Assembly: GCF_048771995.1 (NCBI RefSeq) | Contig: NC_133060.1 | Span: forward strand, 3,529,501 to 3,593,500 | Origin: Taeniopygia guttata | Lineage: Eukaryota > Chordata > Aves > Passeriformes > Estrildidae | Direction of reading: 5' to 3' | DNA length: 64,000 bases | Part shown: piece after piece, positions 20,484 to 30,581 of the stretch | Layout of the letters: each line of letters opens with the position of its first letter | Numbering within the stretch: the stretch's first letter is position 1 | Made by a program: the position numbers and the translations under genes | Notes under the pieces: model-generated | The model's input: only the letters and a program-made list of their open reading frames with translations | What the model was told of the DNA's origin: nothing | Database searches by the model: none

Positions 20484-20887
20484 TGTCACATGGGTGAGAA
20501 ATTTAGGTTTTAGAATTTTTAGTATGTTATAGATGGGTTCAAGATGGAGGACATAGGGTGTTGTCTTGAGTTCCCTTCTTCTTTCTTCTTCTTCTTCTCT
20601 TTCTTTTTGGGTTTATGTGGTATCCTGTAATTGGGTAGAATAATCTGCATTTTGGGTCTTTAGGGGTCAGTTACTGGGTTAGAAAGAAAACTAATTTCGG
20701 TGTCACTTCTTTATTGGGTAGCTTAGTTTTTCATTAGACTTACAAGGCCTTGTAACAAGAGATTGTTGGCCATTTTTGTGCTGTTTTCCTGCACACAGAG
20801 TCTGGTGCAGACAGTGTGCTGAAGTTTTGATAACAATAAACAGAAGCTGAAGACCGAAAAAGTCCAATGCAGCTCTGGTTCCTGACA
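20484..20887 (+). mobile_element. Probable LTR
   Basis: Begins TGTCACATGG and ends CTGACA, near-matching inverted ends; AATAAA at 20835-20840, about 50 bases before the 3' end, and a T-rich middle. No second copy lies nearby, so it is a solo LTR or the end of a decayed element. Confidence 0.5.
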
Positions 20888-21624
20888 CAGAACTGCTCCA
20901 GGAGGGTCCCCCTGCCAGGGGAGCCCTCAAGGAGTTGCCCAACTTGGGGCCCGCAAACTCCCAGCTGAATCGGGGATCAGGGGCTGTTGTGAGGAAGTGA
21001 CACACAACCCTCAAAACAACAATCCATGATTCCTGCACGGACTCTAGAAAGGCGGGTTGGGGGTCAAACCAAAAGAGTTCCTGGAAGAAGTAAATGAGTT
21101 CAAAGAAATGTTTGAATGTGTATAATCTTTATGAATATGTTTTTGGACAATACAATGGAAAAAGTAGATAAGAAGAGTTGCTATGGCTAACCAGTGTGCC
21201 TCTGGCCATTGCCAAGCACCCAGCGCTGTTATTGATTTGTCTCTAATTATCCCTTCTTAAAGTTTTAAAAATCGTCTTGCTCATTTTGCCCCTCTTTGGC
21301 TTCTTCTCCAGGAGCAGAGGGAGCCGGGGCAGAGACCGCTGTTCCTTCTGCCATCTGTGGCAAGAGAGAAGCATGAGGGACAGGCCGTTACCTCTCATTT
21401 ATAACCTCGTTCCTCCTCGGATCCACAAATACCACTTCCAAGGAGAAATCAGCAACTCTGTTAGCGATGGGATTCTAAGTGACTCTGACCAGATTAAAGT
21501 GGGTTAACTCAACAGAACTCTATTTGATGAACTCTATGAATTTGATAGTCCTCCCTGGCTGCTATCAGCAAGCAGCGGTGCCTCTGCACAATGCAGCTTT
21601 TAGCTCTTGAAAAAGCTGAAATGG
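20888..21624. other. No gene seen
   Basis: Mixed sequence between two retroviral elements. A short open frame near 21277-21507 resembles nothing I recognise. Confidence 0.35.
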
Positions 21625-21980
21625 TGTTGGCTTTATAAAGGACAACCAGGGACCTGGTTCAGATGGCAGCACGGCAGCCTGGTCTCGGCCGGGCTGCTCG
21701 GGCTAATCAACAGACGCATACACCAATGTGGCAGACGTTTGAAAAGCGTTTATTATCCTATCTCGTGGGTTTAAATAGTTTTGGGGGTTTTTGCTACGTC
21801 AGAGGGGGGTTGGGGGTCTTAGGGGTTAGTTGGGTAGTGGAAATTTACCAGGGCAGGTGTGGCTACATTCTTCTGAGGCTCCTGGGGTCAATAGATAGCG
21901 TGGGGGAGAGAGAGGGGGGAGGGGTCTATCTTTCCGTCACACCTCGTGATCTTCCGCTCGCCTGTCCCTTACCTACCACA
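21625..21980 (-). repeat. 3' LTR of ERV provirus 2
   Basis: Plus strand TGTTGGCTTTATAAAGGACA to CTACCACA; matches 27681-28027 over its length (shared CCAATGTGGCAGACG and CTCGTGGGTTTAAATAG blocks). The purine tract (minus-strand AAGGAGGGGGGAGA) abuts it at 21981-21995. Confidence 0.9.
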
Positions 21981-22148
21981 TCTCCCCCCTCCTTATCACA
22001 TACAAAATGAGGTAGTCGTAGGTAGAGGCACTGGAGTGAGGTACAAACTTCTAACTTGTTAAGGAAAGGGTGGTTTAGTAGATCTGGGTAGATTTTTCAA
22101 GGCAGGTGCTGAAGGCTTTAGCTACTGACTGTGTTTGCAGTTTTTGGT

Positions 22149-23493
22149 TTATAGCATTTGTTGGTGGCCTATGAACAGATTGTTTGCCCTTTCCAGACAG
22201 GCTTGAACAAACGAGACTAGTTTGTTCAGCAGGCATGGTCCTATGGTAATAGCCAAAAGCAGTATTGCCAGTGGACCTACCAGGGCGGAAATTAAAGTGG
22301 TGAGCCAAGGTGATTGATTGAACCAGGATTCAAACCAGCTCTGCTGGGTCTCCCTGTCTCTCTTTCTCTGAGCCAGTCTGTCTCGGAGTTCTGCCATGGA
22401 GTCTTTAATGACTCCCGTATGATCTGCATAAAAGCAGCATTCCTCCTTCAAAGCTGCACACAATCTCCCCTGCTGCATAAACAAAAGGTCTAGTCCCCGC
22501 CTATTTTGTAAAACTACTTCTGAGAGCGAAGAGACTGATTTCTGTAGGTAGGAGATGGATTTCTCGATCCTCTGCAGGTCTTCGTTGATGGTCATTTGCA
22601 GCTGAGAGAGTCCATGCTGCTGGGTTGCGATGGCTGAGACACCCGTGGCTGTGCCAGCTGCTCCCAAGCCGAGCAGCATTGCGATGGTTATACCTGTGAT
22701 AATTTCTTTTTTGTGGAGTCTGTCAGGTTCCTCGAGAAGATGGTATATCTCTTCGTCTGAGTGGTACAGGACCCTAGGAACAATCAGAACTTGGACACAG
22801 AAATCGATAGAGTCATTAAATTTGGCAAGGAACACACAAGGACTCACTCTGGATCGTTGGCAAACTCACATCCCAGACGCGGATGGGACCACCCACTTAT
22901 TGGTTTTTCTGTTGGGCTTGACAACTTTAGTGCAGAAGTTGCCTTTCTGCTTTGCTAAAGCTGCATTTCCAAAATATCTGCCCTGTCCTGTGATTTGACT
23001 CAGGGTGATTCTTCTGCAGGGAGTGTCCCATCTGCACTGGTGGGGGGCACTGGCTGTGGAGTAACTGAAGGGGGTTTCTAAAGCAATGCCTTCATAGAAA
23101 GGGGGTTTAATATTATAGCAAAGCTAACAGGGGTTAGTCAGGTTCGGTTTGGTTTCGTTTAGGGTTAGAAAGGTAGCTTCTAAACAGGTTGGCTATGTGG
23201 AACACGAAGGATGGGGTGTTCGCTGTGGTGACCTCTTTGAACACCTTGTCACTTGAAAGATGTTGCGTGACCCACCTAAATGGCTGGTGAGGGTAGTGGC
23301 CTGGGTCAGCTTGTCCCCCGGCCACAAGCCTGAACAGCAAAATCACACAGAGACACTGTGTATGTCTGGGTCTCACCGGTGTGGGACTCTCGGGTTTTGT
23401 CTGGCGGTTTGGTGGTCTGTCATCTCTCTCTGGAGCAGGGGTGTATGCGTCACGGGGACGGTCCACGAGCGTGTCCTGCAAACAAAAACTCAC
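22149..23493 (-). pseudogene. env: env of ERV provirus 2, internally deleted
   Basis: The leader and surface-subunit N-terminus are open from 23493 to 23134, with a hydrophobic signal-like stretch (CLCVILLFRLVAGG). Most of the surface subunit is missing; a C-terminal piece is readable at about 22850-23030. The transmembrane subunit is open at 22149-22847: dibasic HKKE site, fusion-like glycine/alanine stretch, heptads, LQNRRGLDLLFM, CX6CC and a membrane anchor. A splice-acceptor-like TTTGCAG lies at about 23480 on the minus strand, as expected for an env message. The protein is clearly related to the env of provirus 1, for example both have FCVQV before IVPR. Confidence 0.88.
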
Positions 23494-26204
23494 AGTTTTC
23501 CATTAATTTCATTCTGAAGGTCAGGTTTGATTGACCTGAGTGGACACCACCTGATCCTGTCCTCTTTTTTAACTGCCGCGTACCCTCGTCCCGTAAGCAC
23601 CAGTCTCCAGCCCCGTTCCCACTCGCCTAGCTCGTTTTTGACCATGACCTGCGGGCCCTTCTCTAGTGTCTGGGTGGCCCAGTGTTTTCGAATGGGACTG
23701 TTTGTTTCATCTCCCCTAGGGAATTGGTTCAGTGCTAGTAATGCGGTTGCTAGCATGCGCGTCTGGTCTCCTGAGGGAATGGAATTGGCAAAGCCCTCTG
23801 CCTTTGCCAATACTTCTAACTTGGCTTTTAGGGTCTGATTTGCTCGCTCGACAATGGCCTGTCCAGTGCTGTTATATGGGATTCCCTGTGCTAAGGTGAT
23901 ACCCCACACCGAGGCGAATTCCTGCACTGATTTGGAGATAAAATTGGAAGCATTGTCAGTTTTAATTTGCTTGGGGATACCAAGCCATGCCATAACTGTC
24001 AGCCAGTGCTGGATTGTGGCCTTGGAGTTGGGTTTGAGGTGCTGTGTTGCTATGATCACTCCGCTGTAGGTGTCCACTGTCACTGCAAGCCATGCTCGGG
24101 GCTTCAGCAGTTCGCAGAGAGTGAAGTCTGACTGCCAGATTTCTGAGGCCTTGAGGCCCCTCGGGTTGACTCCACCGGTCCATAGGGGTGACTTCTGGCA
24201 GTGGGGGCAGGTGGCCACTACGTGTCTCACGTCTGCTGTCGAGATCCCGCATCTCTTCGCCAGTGCTTTGGCCCCAATGTGGAGTGACTCGTGCAGTTGA
24301 CGAGCTTCCTGCAGCGTCCACACTCCCTTCGCTGCGGCATCTGCTTTGTCATTTCCAGTCTGGAAGAAGCCCTTGACTGGGTTATGGCTGTTGATGTGAA
24401 TGACAGACACGGTGCCCTGGCGTGAGGAGAGTGCCTCTTCGAGCATGGAGGCCGTCGTGGATGTTGACACGCCTGGTCTTGACATGGCTATGCAGAGCTT
24501 TGCCACGAATATAGAGTCTGTCACAATGTTGAGGTGTTCATCTTGGAAGAGTCCGCACGCCAAGACCACTGCTGCTGCTTCCAGCTGTTGCACTGACAGC
24601 GTGGGGTCACATGTTTTGACGCAATGCCATGTTTCTCCTGCCTGCCACGCCGCTGCTGCAGTAGAAGTCATGGAGGAGGCGTCTGTAAAGACCGTTGGTC
24701 CTGGTTGCGGTCGGTCCATGACCTTCGGTGGCACGTCTATGTCGACAATGGTCAGTAGCTGGGTCCAAGGTGGTTTGGTGGCGTAGGAGATTTCTCCTCC
24801 GAAGCCAGTGAGAGTGAGGGCCAGGTGCTCCGATATCGCAGTTGACTCCATGGTTGGTCGCTTGCGGAAGGGGAGGTGGATCCTTGCCGGCTCGATTCCC
24901 AGGTGTCTCAGGGCGAGTCTCCTGCCTTTCATGATGAGGTTAGCAACGCATTCAACTCCTGGGGAGAATGCGTGAGTTGGTCTTCCAAGGACCACCCATT
25001 GGATCGGCTGGGATTTTTCGGAAGGTCCTTGGGCAAGCGCTCCCACTCCTCCCTTCTGCGTGAAGTGGACGTATAAGTCCAGTGGTACGCTCGGGTTCCA
25101 CCTGGCAAGCAGGCTAGTGGACATCTGACGTTCGATGAAGTCGAGGGATTTCGTTGCTTGAGGCGTCAGCTCCTTGGGGTCCCAGGGGTGTTTTCCTTTC
25201 AGGAGGTCATACAGGGGGTCCATGACCTCTGGGGGAACTAGGACGATGTTGCGGAGCCACTGCAGAGATCCCACGAGTCGCTGCATGTCATGGAGGGTCT
25301 TGATGTCTCGGCGGACCTTTATCCTGGGTGGGGTCACGTAGGAATTTGTGATCCCCACTCCCAGGAAGGTCACGCACGGTCCTCTCTTGATCTTCGTGTT
25401 CGCGATCTCAAAACCGTTGGCCTGGAGAGTTTCCGTGATCGTGGACACTAGGTGATCCACTTGGCCTGCCGATGGTGCAGCGACGAGGATGTCGTCCATG
25501 TACTGAATGATGGTCGCAGCAGGGTGGGAGTGTCGGACTGGCATCAGTGCCCTGTCCACGGTGATCTGGCATATGGTCGGGCTGTCCACAAGGCCTTGAG
25601 GTAGCACCTTCCATTGGAAGCGGAGGTTAGGTCGCTCGCCGTTCGGGAACACGACGGAGAAGGCGAACCGTTCTTTGTCCTCGGCATGCAGGGGTATTGA
25701 AAAGAAACAGTCTTTGATGTCCAGCACTGCGCATGGCTGCCCTTCGGGGATGGCTGAGTTTGCGGGCAGCAGTGTCTGAACTGGACCCATGGGCTGAATT
25801 GTCTTGTTCACCTCCCTCAGGTCGTGGATGAGGCGGTAGCCTTCTCCTGATCTCTTGGGGATTACAAACACAGGGGTGTTCCACGGGCTGGTGGAGGGTT
25901 CTATGTGACCCTTTTGTAGCTCGCGGTCAACCAGTTCCAGCAAGGCTGTCATTCGAGGCTTTGACAGGGGCCACTGCTCAACCCATATGGGGTCTGGTGA
26001 TTTCCAAGTCAGTTTGATTGGCAGCAGTGGGTGTACAGCAGTGGCCCTCATTATAAATTTGTAATCCTGACTCCTAACATAGCAAGGATGTCCCTTCCTA
26101 TCAGGGGTGGAGAGTTTTGCAAAATGTAGGGGTGGATTGCCACTGTTTGTTCTGGTCCTTTTTGTGTATGAAGCATTATAGCTACCAATTGGGTGCTTTT
26201 CCAA
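23490..26204 (-). CDS. pol: pol of ERV provirus 2, uninterrupted (904 aa)
   Basis: Reverse transcriptase, RNase H and integrase in one open frame. Visible motifs: LPQGLVDSP, IIQYMDDILVA (catalytic YMDD, typical of beta/alpha-like and lentiviral pol), RNase H with FTDASS, integrase with LHESLHIG and CPHC zinc ligands, SDFT, KTDNASNF and the final catalytic Glu in VERANQ. The tail lacks a GPY motif. The absence of stops over 904 codons contrasts with the deleted gag and env and suggests either a fairly young element or mobilisation in trans. Confidence 0.93.
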   Translation of the reverse strand: MEKHPIGSYNASYTKRTRTNSGNPPLHFAKLSTPDRKGHPCYVRSQDYKFIMRATAVHPLLPIKLTWKSPDPIWVEQWPLSKPRMTALLELVDRELQKGHIEPSTSPWNTPVFVIPKRSGEGYRLIHDLREVNKTIQPMGPVQTLLPANSAIPEGQPCAVLDIKDCFFSIPLHAEDKERFAFSVVFPNGERPNLRFQWKVLPQGLVDSPTICQITVDRALMPVRHSHPAATIIQYMDDILVAAPSAGQVDHLVSTITETLQANGFEIANTKIKRGPCVTFLGVGITNSYVTPPRIKVRRDIKTLHDMQRLVGSLQWLRNIVLVPPEVMDPLYDLLKGKHPWDPKELTPQATKSLDFIERQMSTSLLARWNPSVPLDLYVHFTQKGGVGALAQGPSEKSQPIQWVVLGRPTHAFSPGVECVANLIMKGRRLALRHLGIEPARIHLPFRKRPTMESTAISEHLALTLTGFGGEISYATKPPWTQLLTIVDIDVPPKVMDRPQPGPTVFTDASSMTSTAAAAWQAGETWHCVKTCDPTLSVQQLEAAAVVLACGLFQDEHLNIVTDSIFVAKLCIAMSRPGVSTSTTASMLEEALSSRQGTVSVIHINSHNPVKGFFQTGNDKADAAAKGVWTLQEARQLHESLHIGAKALAKRCGISTADVRHVVATCPHCQKSPLWTGGVNPRGLKASEIWQSDFTLCELLKPRAWLAVTVDTYSGVIIATQHLKPNSKATIQHWLTVMAWLGIPKQIKTDNASNFISKSVQEFASVWGITLAQGIPYNSTGQAIVERANQTLKAKLEVLAKAEGFANSIPSGDQTRMLATALLALNQFPRGDETNSPIRKHWATQTLEKGPQVMVKNELGEWERGWRLVLTGRGYAAVKKEDRIRWCPLRSIKPDLQNEINGKL

Positions 26205-26685
26205 GCTTGGGACAGCCCTCCCACTCTGTTCATTGGGGGAACTCTTTGCATTGCCAGTGTCGGGGCCACAGTGCTTGGGGCAGGATCGAGCAGTCTGCTC
26301 CTGTGTCTGCCCAAAACTGAAGCCCTATTACGTGGGGGTCCCGACTGCCATAGAGGCGGCACGTCCCCCACACCCTCGGGGGCTCCTTCCCTATTTTCAG
26401 GGCCAGGGCCACCCAGGGGTCCCGTTCTGAGGCACCCCCTGCTGACCCTGCGGCACAGGCGGTGCTTGCGGTGGTAGTGGGTACGAAGGTGCCGCAGGCT
26501 GTGTCGTGAGACTCGCTGGCAGGGGTATGAAGTTGGCTGCTTCCTGTGGGAGAATGGGCTACGAGGGCTCCCCGCCCCATTGGGGGTTGGCATGGATGGG
26601 CCGCCTCATATTTGCAGCGGGAGGAGGCTGAGTGCGGCCCGCAGGCCCCCTCCCTTTCCTGTTTCCCTGGAGCCGGGACCTGCAT
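26051..26685 (-). pseudogene. pro: pro of ERV provirus 2, split between two frames
   Basis: The aspartic protease active site WADTGADCSIL is in the frame ending at 26230, while the C-terminal conserved GRDILAMLGV is in the frame ending at 26051. The switch falls near 26240-26270. That is not where a programmed shift is expected, so it is probably a lesion. Confidence 0.8.
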
Positions 26686-27593
26686 TCCTTAGTGAGATGC
26701 CCTTTCCTCCCGCAGCCCCAACAGGATCCCCACGGGCGTGTTTGAGGTGGAGGCGCTGCGGCGGGCCGCCGATTGGCTCCGTGCTCTCTGCCGCTCTCCG
26801 CCTCTTTCTCTCGCGCATGCGCATTCCTGAAATAGCGCGGCTCTCGAGTTTTCGCGCCGAGACCGGCCGCGCCCCGCCCCTCCCCACGGCGCCCGGCGCC
26901 ATTTTCAAAGGGCTGGGGCGACCACGCGGCCAGGACTTTCTCCCGAGCCGCGGCTTCCGCGATTCTGGCTTCTCCTGCCAGCTCCTGCCAGAAGCACTCC
27001 GTGCGCCGCTGCGCCTCTGACAACGGATCGCTGACCGGCGGCGGCGGCGGGACGGAGGAAGCTGCAGTTTCTCGGGGGGGTTTCGCGGCGGGGGTTTTTT
27101 GGGGCTTTTTCGCGGCCAAGGTTCTTCGAGGGGCTTCCGCGGCGGGGGTTGGGCTCTGATCTGGGGAAGGGGGCGATGCGCCGAGACCCCCCGGGTCCCC
27201 GCTCCCGGGCGGACTGTCTTCAGGGACGGTCTGCGCTTCTGTCCCCGTCCCGAGTCCGGGTCTAACTAATAAACACGTACGCGCCGCACTCCGCGTCTCC
27301 TGCTTTTCTATTGCTCCGCGTGGGGCTTTTTCTACTTTGCCCCGTGCCTTAGAGCTCTCGCCACTGCCTGAGGATTTCGTTTCCCCGGCCAGCGTGGCTG
27401 TACACTGTTCCCATATTCCCGGATGCATAGCATCCACTGGGCATTCGTCTGCCCCAAGCTCAAGCAGCCTTGCTATAGCAAGATAAAAGTCCTTGAGCTT
27501 AAATTCGATACCCCACTGCTTATAACTCACACTCATGACCCTTGCGATATTGTCCATGACGATCGCGGGTCCCAGGACGTCTCCCTGCGCCAA
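26559..27593 (-). pseudogene. gag: gag of ERV provirus 2, capsid region missing (344 aa)
   Basis: The N-terminal 70 residues look like a matrix domain. They are followed by a low-complexity Pro/Ala/Lys region and a CCHC zinc knuckle (CWGCGRKGHLTKEC) near the C-terminus. No capsid or major homology region is visible and the frame is roughly half the usual gag length, so an in-frame deletion removed capsid. The remaining frame is open. Confidence 0.85.
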
Positions 27594-27658
27594 GATACGG
27601 TCTGACCGCTCCGGCCGCTGCTCCTGTCCAGGAGTATCCCGTCAGCCGGGCGAATTTT

Positions 27659-27676
27659 TCCCGGGTTTCAGCACCA
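27659..27676 (-). promoter_or_regulatory. Primer binding site, tRNA-Phe type
   Basis: On the minus strand TGGTGCTGAAACCCGGGA, one base from the tRNA-Phe site TGGTGCCGAAACCCGGGA, four bases from the LTR. Confidence 0.75.
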
Positions 27677-27680
27677 AATA

Positions 27681-28027
27681 TGTTGCCTCACAAAGGACAA
27701 CTGGCGACCTGGTTCAGGTGGCAGCACGGCAGCCCGGTCTCGCCCAGGCTACTCGAGCTAATCAACGCACGCAGGCACCAATGTGGCAGACGGTCGAAAA
27801 ACCTTTATTATCTCATCTCGTGGGTTTAAATAGTCTTGGGGGTCTTTGCTACGTCAGAGGGGGGTTGTGGGGTCTCAGGGGTTAGTCGGGAGTGGAAAGT
27901 TACTGGAGCAGGTGTGGTTACATGCTTCTGGGGTTAATAGATAACGTGGGGCAGGGAGAGGGGGAGGGGTCTCTCTCTTTCCGTGACATCCCGTGATCTT
28001 CCGTTCGCCTGTCCCTACTGCTACACA
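27681..28027 (-). repeat. 5' LTR of ERV provirus 2
   Basis: Plus strand TGTTGCCTCACAAAGGACAA to GCTACACA. It shares TTTAAATAG and CTACGTCAGAGG with the other LTR. It ends about 75 bases before the left edge of duplication unit 2. Confidence 0.88.
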
Positions 28028-28474
28028 CTGGAAACCACAAACAGCATTAAAAATGATCATCTGCCTCATGGACAGTTCATAGAAGGACTTGATTTGTTTA
28101 CAAATTATTTCTCATGTTTACAACCAGTTTTTTCTGTTTACAGACTGTTTTTCGGAGTTTGGTTTTTCTCCAAGAGATCAAGTGCTTAAAGATTGTTTTT
28201 TAAAATTGTGTTTTTCTCTAAGGGCTAAATGGGCTCAGGGTTAAATAGCTTTCTGCTTTTAGAGATAAGTTCAATTTGTAACCAAGAAGCATTATGCCTG
28301 TGGCCTGAGTTCTCCCCTAACAGTTCCTGGAGGGGAATGCTGCAGCTCCAGTGTAAATTAGATGCACGCTGTTCTGTCACCATGTTTGCAAAGGGCCCTT
28401 GCAGATGGGTGACAGAGAACAATACACAGAATTTTATAAAGAAAAGAAGGGTGAGATGTTACCATGATTGACAG

Positions 28475-28690
28475 GGGTCCTGACCAATCAAATATCTCCC
28501 AAAACTGCAGGCACCTCACGGGCCAGAACCTGAAGGGGTGTGGAGCTCAAACCAATGAGAGCTTCCAGGCCTGGTCTTTCAAATGCTCTGTGTGAGGGGG
28601 AGCTTGGGAAATAGAATCTCTCTGTTGCCCCATGAACTCGGGAGGAGCAGTCTTTGTCTCCTGTGCCCTCGCTGCCCCACCAGACCAAAG
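28475..28690 (+). repeat. Inverted element, left copy, upstream of MROH-like gene
   Basis: The stretch from TTGACAGGGGTCCTG onward aligns with the reverse complement of 36125-36300: shared TGACAGGGG, CTCCCAA, CTGCAGGCA, CCAGAA and CTGAAGGGG blocks in order. It includes two CCAAT boxes (CCAATCAAAT and CCAATGAGAG), so it could also serve as an upstream promoter element. It is diverged, and probably an old LTR-like element. Confidence 0.55.
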
Positions 28691-29970
28691 AGATGTTCAC
28701 CAGGGCCCTCCCTGCTTGTGGCCGTCCAGTGCCGAGCTGAGCAGGCAGCCAGTTGTGCTTGCACGTGAGCTGCCACAGGAAGACACACAGCAGCTGGAGA
28801 TTTGAATAGCAGGGCTTGGGCCAATTCTTTTTCTTTCAGAGTGCAAGAAAGACACAAAAGCACAAGGAAACATGACAGTGTTTCGGTAGATTCTCTTTGT
28901 CCTGTGAAGTTGAGTAGCTGTTGGTGTTTCTGTGCTGCTGCTAATCCCTTCCATGAAAAAATCATTCCGGGAAGGAGCAACAACATCTGACACGCACCAA
29001 GTGTTGCCACCAGTTGCTCCAGGTGCTGCTACCAACAGCCCCTGTAGGACGGAGCACAGCCCCCAGTGCACACCAAAAGCCAGGGAATCTCAGGAAAACG
29101 GGAAACTGGACAAGACAAACACAGATCTGAACCAATGTGGTTAATCAAACGTTCTCCGTTTATTTGAGATAAGATGGTAGTTTATATAAGCTTCTACATA
29201 GTTTACAGAAACAAAGGCACTCTGATTGCTAGGCTAACAATGTTTACCTTTTCCTTAAAGTGGCTTGAGCCTTACACTATAAACGTATACTAATTCACAC
29301 CCAGACAGCCCAGTGGTCCCCGTCACACCTTAATAATATTTCTATCTGCGCCACAAGCTCTGAATTTCTAACTGCGTCAGAGGCTTGAAGGCCTCACAAG
29401 GCCCAAACCTGAGGCCTAGGCTGGAGTAGCTCAAATCTCATAACTCATGTCCTCTTTCTCTGAAAAATGCTGCAACACACACCACCTTTGGCTGCCCTCT
29501 GGCAGAGAAGCCCTTTTGGGGCACAGGTTTCTGGGGCAGCAGACGGGCACCGGTGCTGCCAGGGCTCGGAGGAACTCTGCTTCGGCGGGGACTGTGCCTC
29601 AGCGGCTGATGTCAGCGCTCCCCGGGCCCCAGGCTCAGAGCAGCATTCCTGCCCTGGCCCACACGTTCCTGGTCTGTGTCACACGGCCGTGCTTAGGATG
29701 GCCACCACGTGGGACGTGTCCCGAGGAGGCCGTGCCAGCTTCTGTGCAGGGCCCCGTGCCCTTCCCGCCGCGGCTGCGTCGGCAGCCCTGGGGGCTCCTG
29801 CTGCTCTGAGCCCGCAGAGCAGGGCAGCGTTTGCTGATGGTCTGAGCCGTTCCTAAAGATCCTGTTGGGCTGTCTGACACACCTGGGGCAAGGCATTCCT
29901 TCCAACCTGGGCCACTCTGGGGGGCTGGGGGTGGCCCCAGGGCAGGTGGCAGTGCATGCAAGGCCCTTTG
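28691..29970. other. 5' flank of the MROH-like gene, no exon assigned
   Basis: Shared with unit 3. It holds a candidate LTR at 29136-29327. I could not assign a non-coding first exon or a CpG-island promoter. Confidence 0.35.
29136..29327 (-). mobile_element. Candidate short LTR, minus strand
   Basis: Plus strand TGTGGTTAATC to CCCCGTCACA, TG...CA ends, TTTATT (minus-strand AATAAA) near 29160 and TATATAAG nearby. On the minus strand TGGTTCAGATC follows its 3' end like a primer site. Same in unit 3 (55343-55534). Confidence 0.35.
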
Positions 29971-30160
29971 TGACACGGTGCAGCATGGTCACCGTGGAAT
30001 GGAACGGGACAGGGTATCCAAGGGCCCTTTGTGACACGGTGCAGCATGGTCACCGTGGAACGGAACGGGACAGGGTATCCAAGGGCCCTTTGTGACACGG
30101 TGCAGCATGGTCACCGTGGAATGGAACGGGACAGGGTATCCAAGGGCCCTTTGTGACATG
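29971..30160. repeat. 61-base tandem repeat, three copies
   Basis: TGACACGGTGCAGCATGG recurs at 29971, 30032 and 30093. Unit 3 has two copies (56179, 56240), which accounts for the 59-base change of offset between the units. Confidence 0.9.
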
Positions 30161-30581
30161 CTGTGGCAAAGGTGTTGGAAGTGACAAGGCCACTCCACAG
30201 TGCTCTGTGCACGCGACAGGACAGGATGGAGAGAGCGGTGCTGTAAGGAGCATTGGCACAGCCACTCGTTCCTTGCTGACTTGGAGATTTCCCGAGGTAT
30301 TACTCCTGCAGGTGAGCTTGTGGCCAGACCAGAGCACTTGGTGACCCCTGGCCTTCCCGAGGCATCTCTTCTGCAGCTGCCCTCGAGGGCAGACCGTGGC
30401 ATTTGCTTTGCACAGTCCTTGACAGGAGTCTCCTGTCCTTGTGGCTGGAGCCCCCAAGACCAGAGTGCAGGACTCGCTGTCCTGTAGCCTTGCCAAGACT
30501 TCACTCTTGCAGGTGCCCTCAAGGCACGACTGCAGCACTTGCTGACTCAGACCTTTTCCTTTTCACCTTCTGCAAGTAGCC

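Larger units (their letters stand above)
21625..28027 (-). mobile_element. ERV provirus 2 (beta/alpha-like pol, gamma-type env), minus strand
   Basis: A 6.4 kb provirus read right to left: LTR (27681-28027), primer binding site, shortened gag, pro, open pol, shortened env, purine tract, LTR (21625-21980). Pol is of the YMDD, class II-like kind, with gag, pro and pol in different frames, whereas env is gamma-type with CX6CC. Internal deletions removed the capsid region of gag and most of the surface subunit. No convincing target duplication is seen. Confidence 0.93.
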
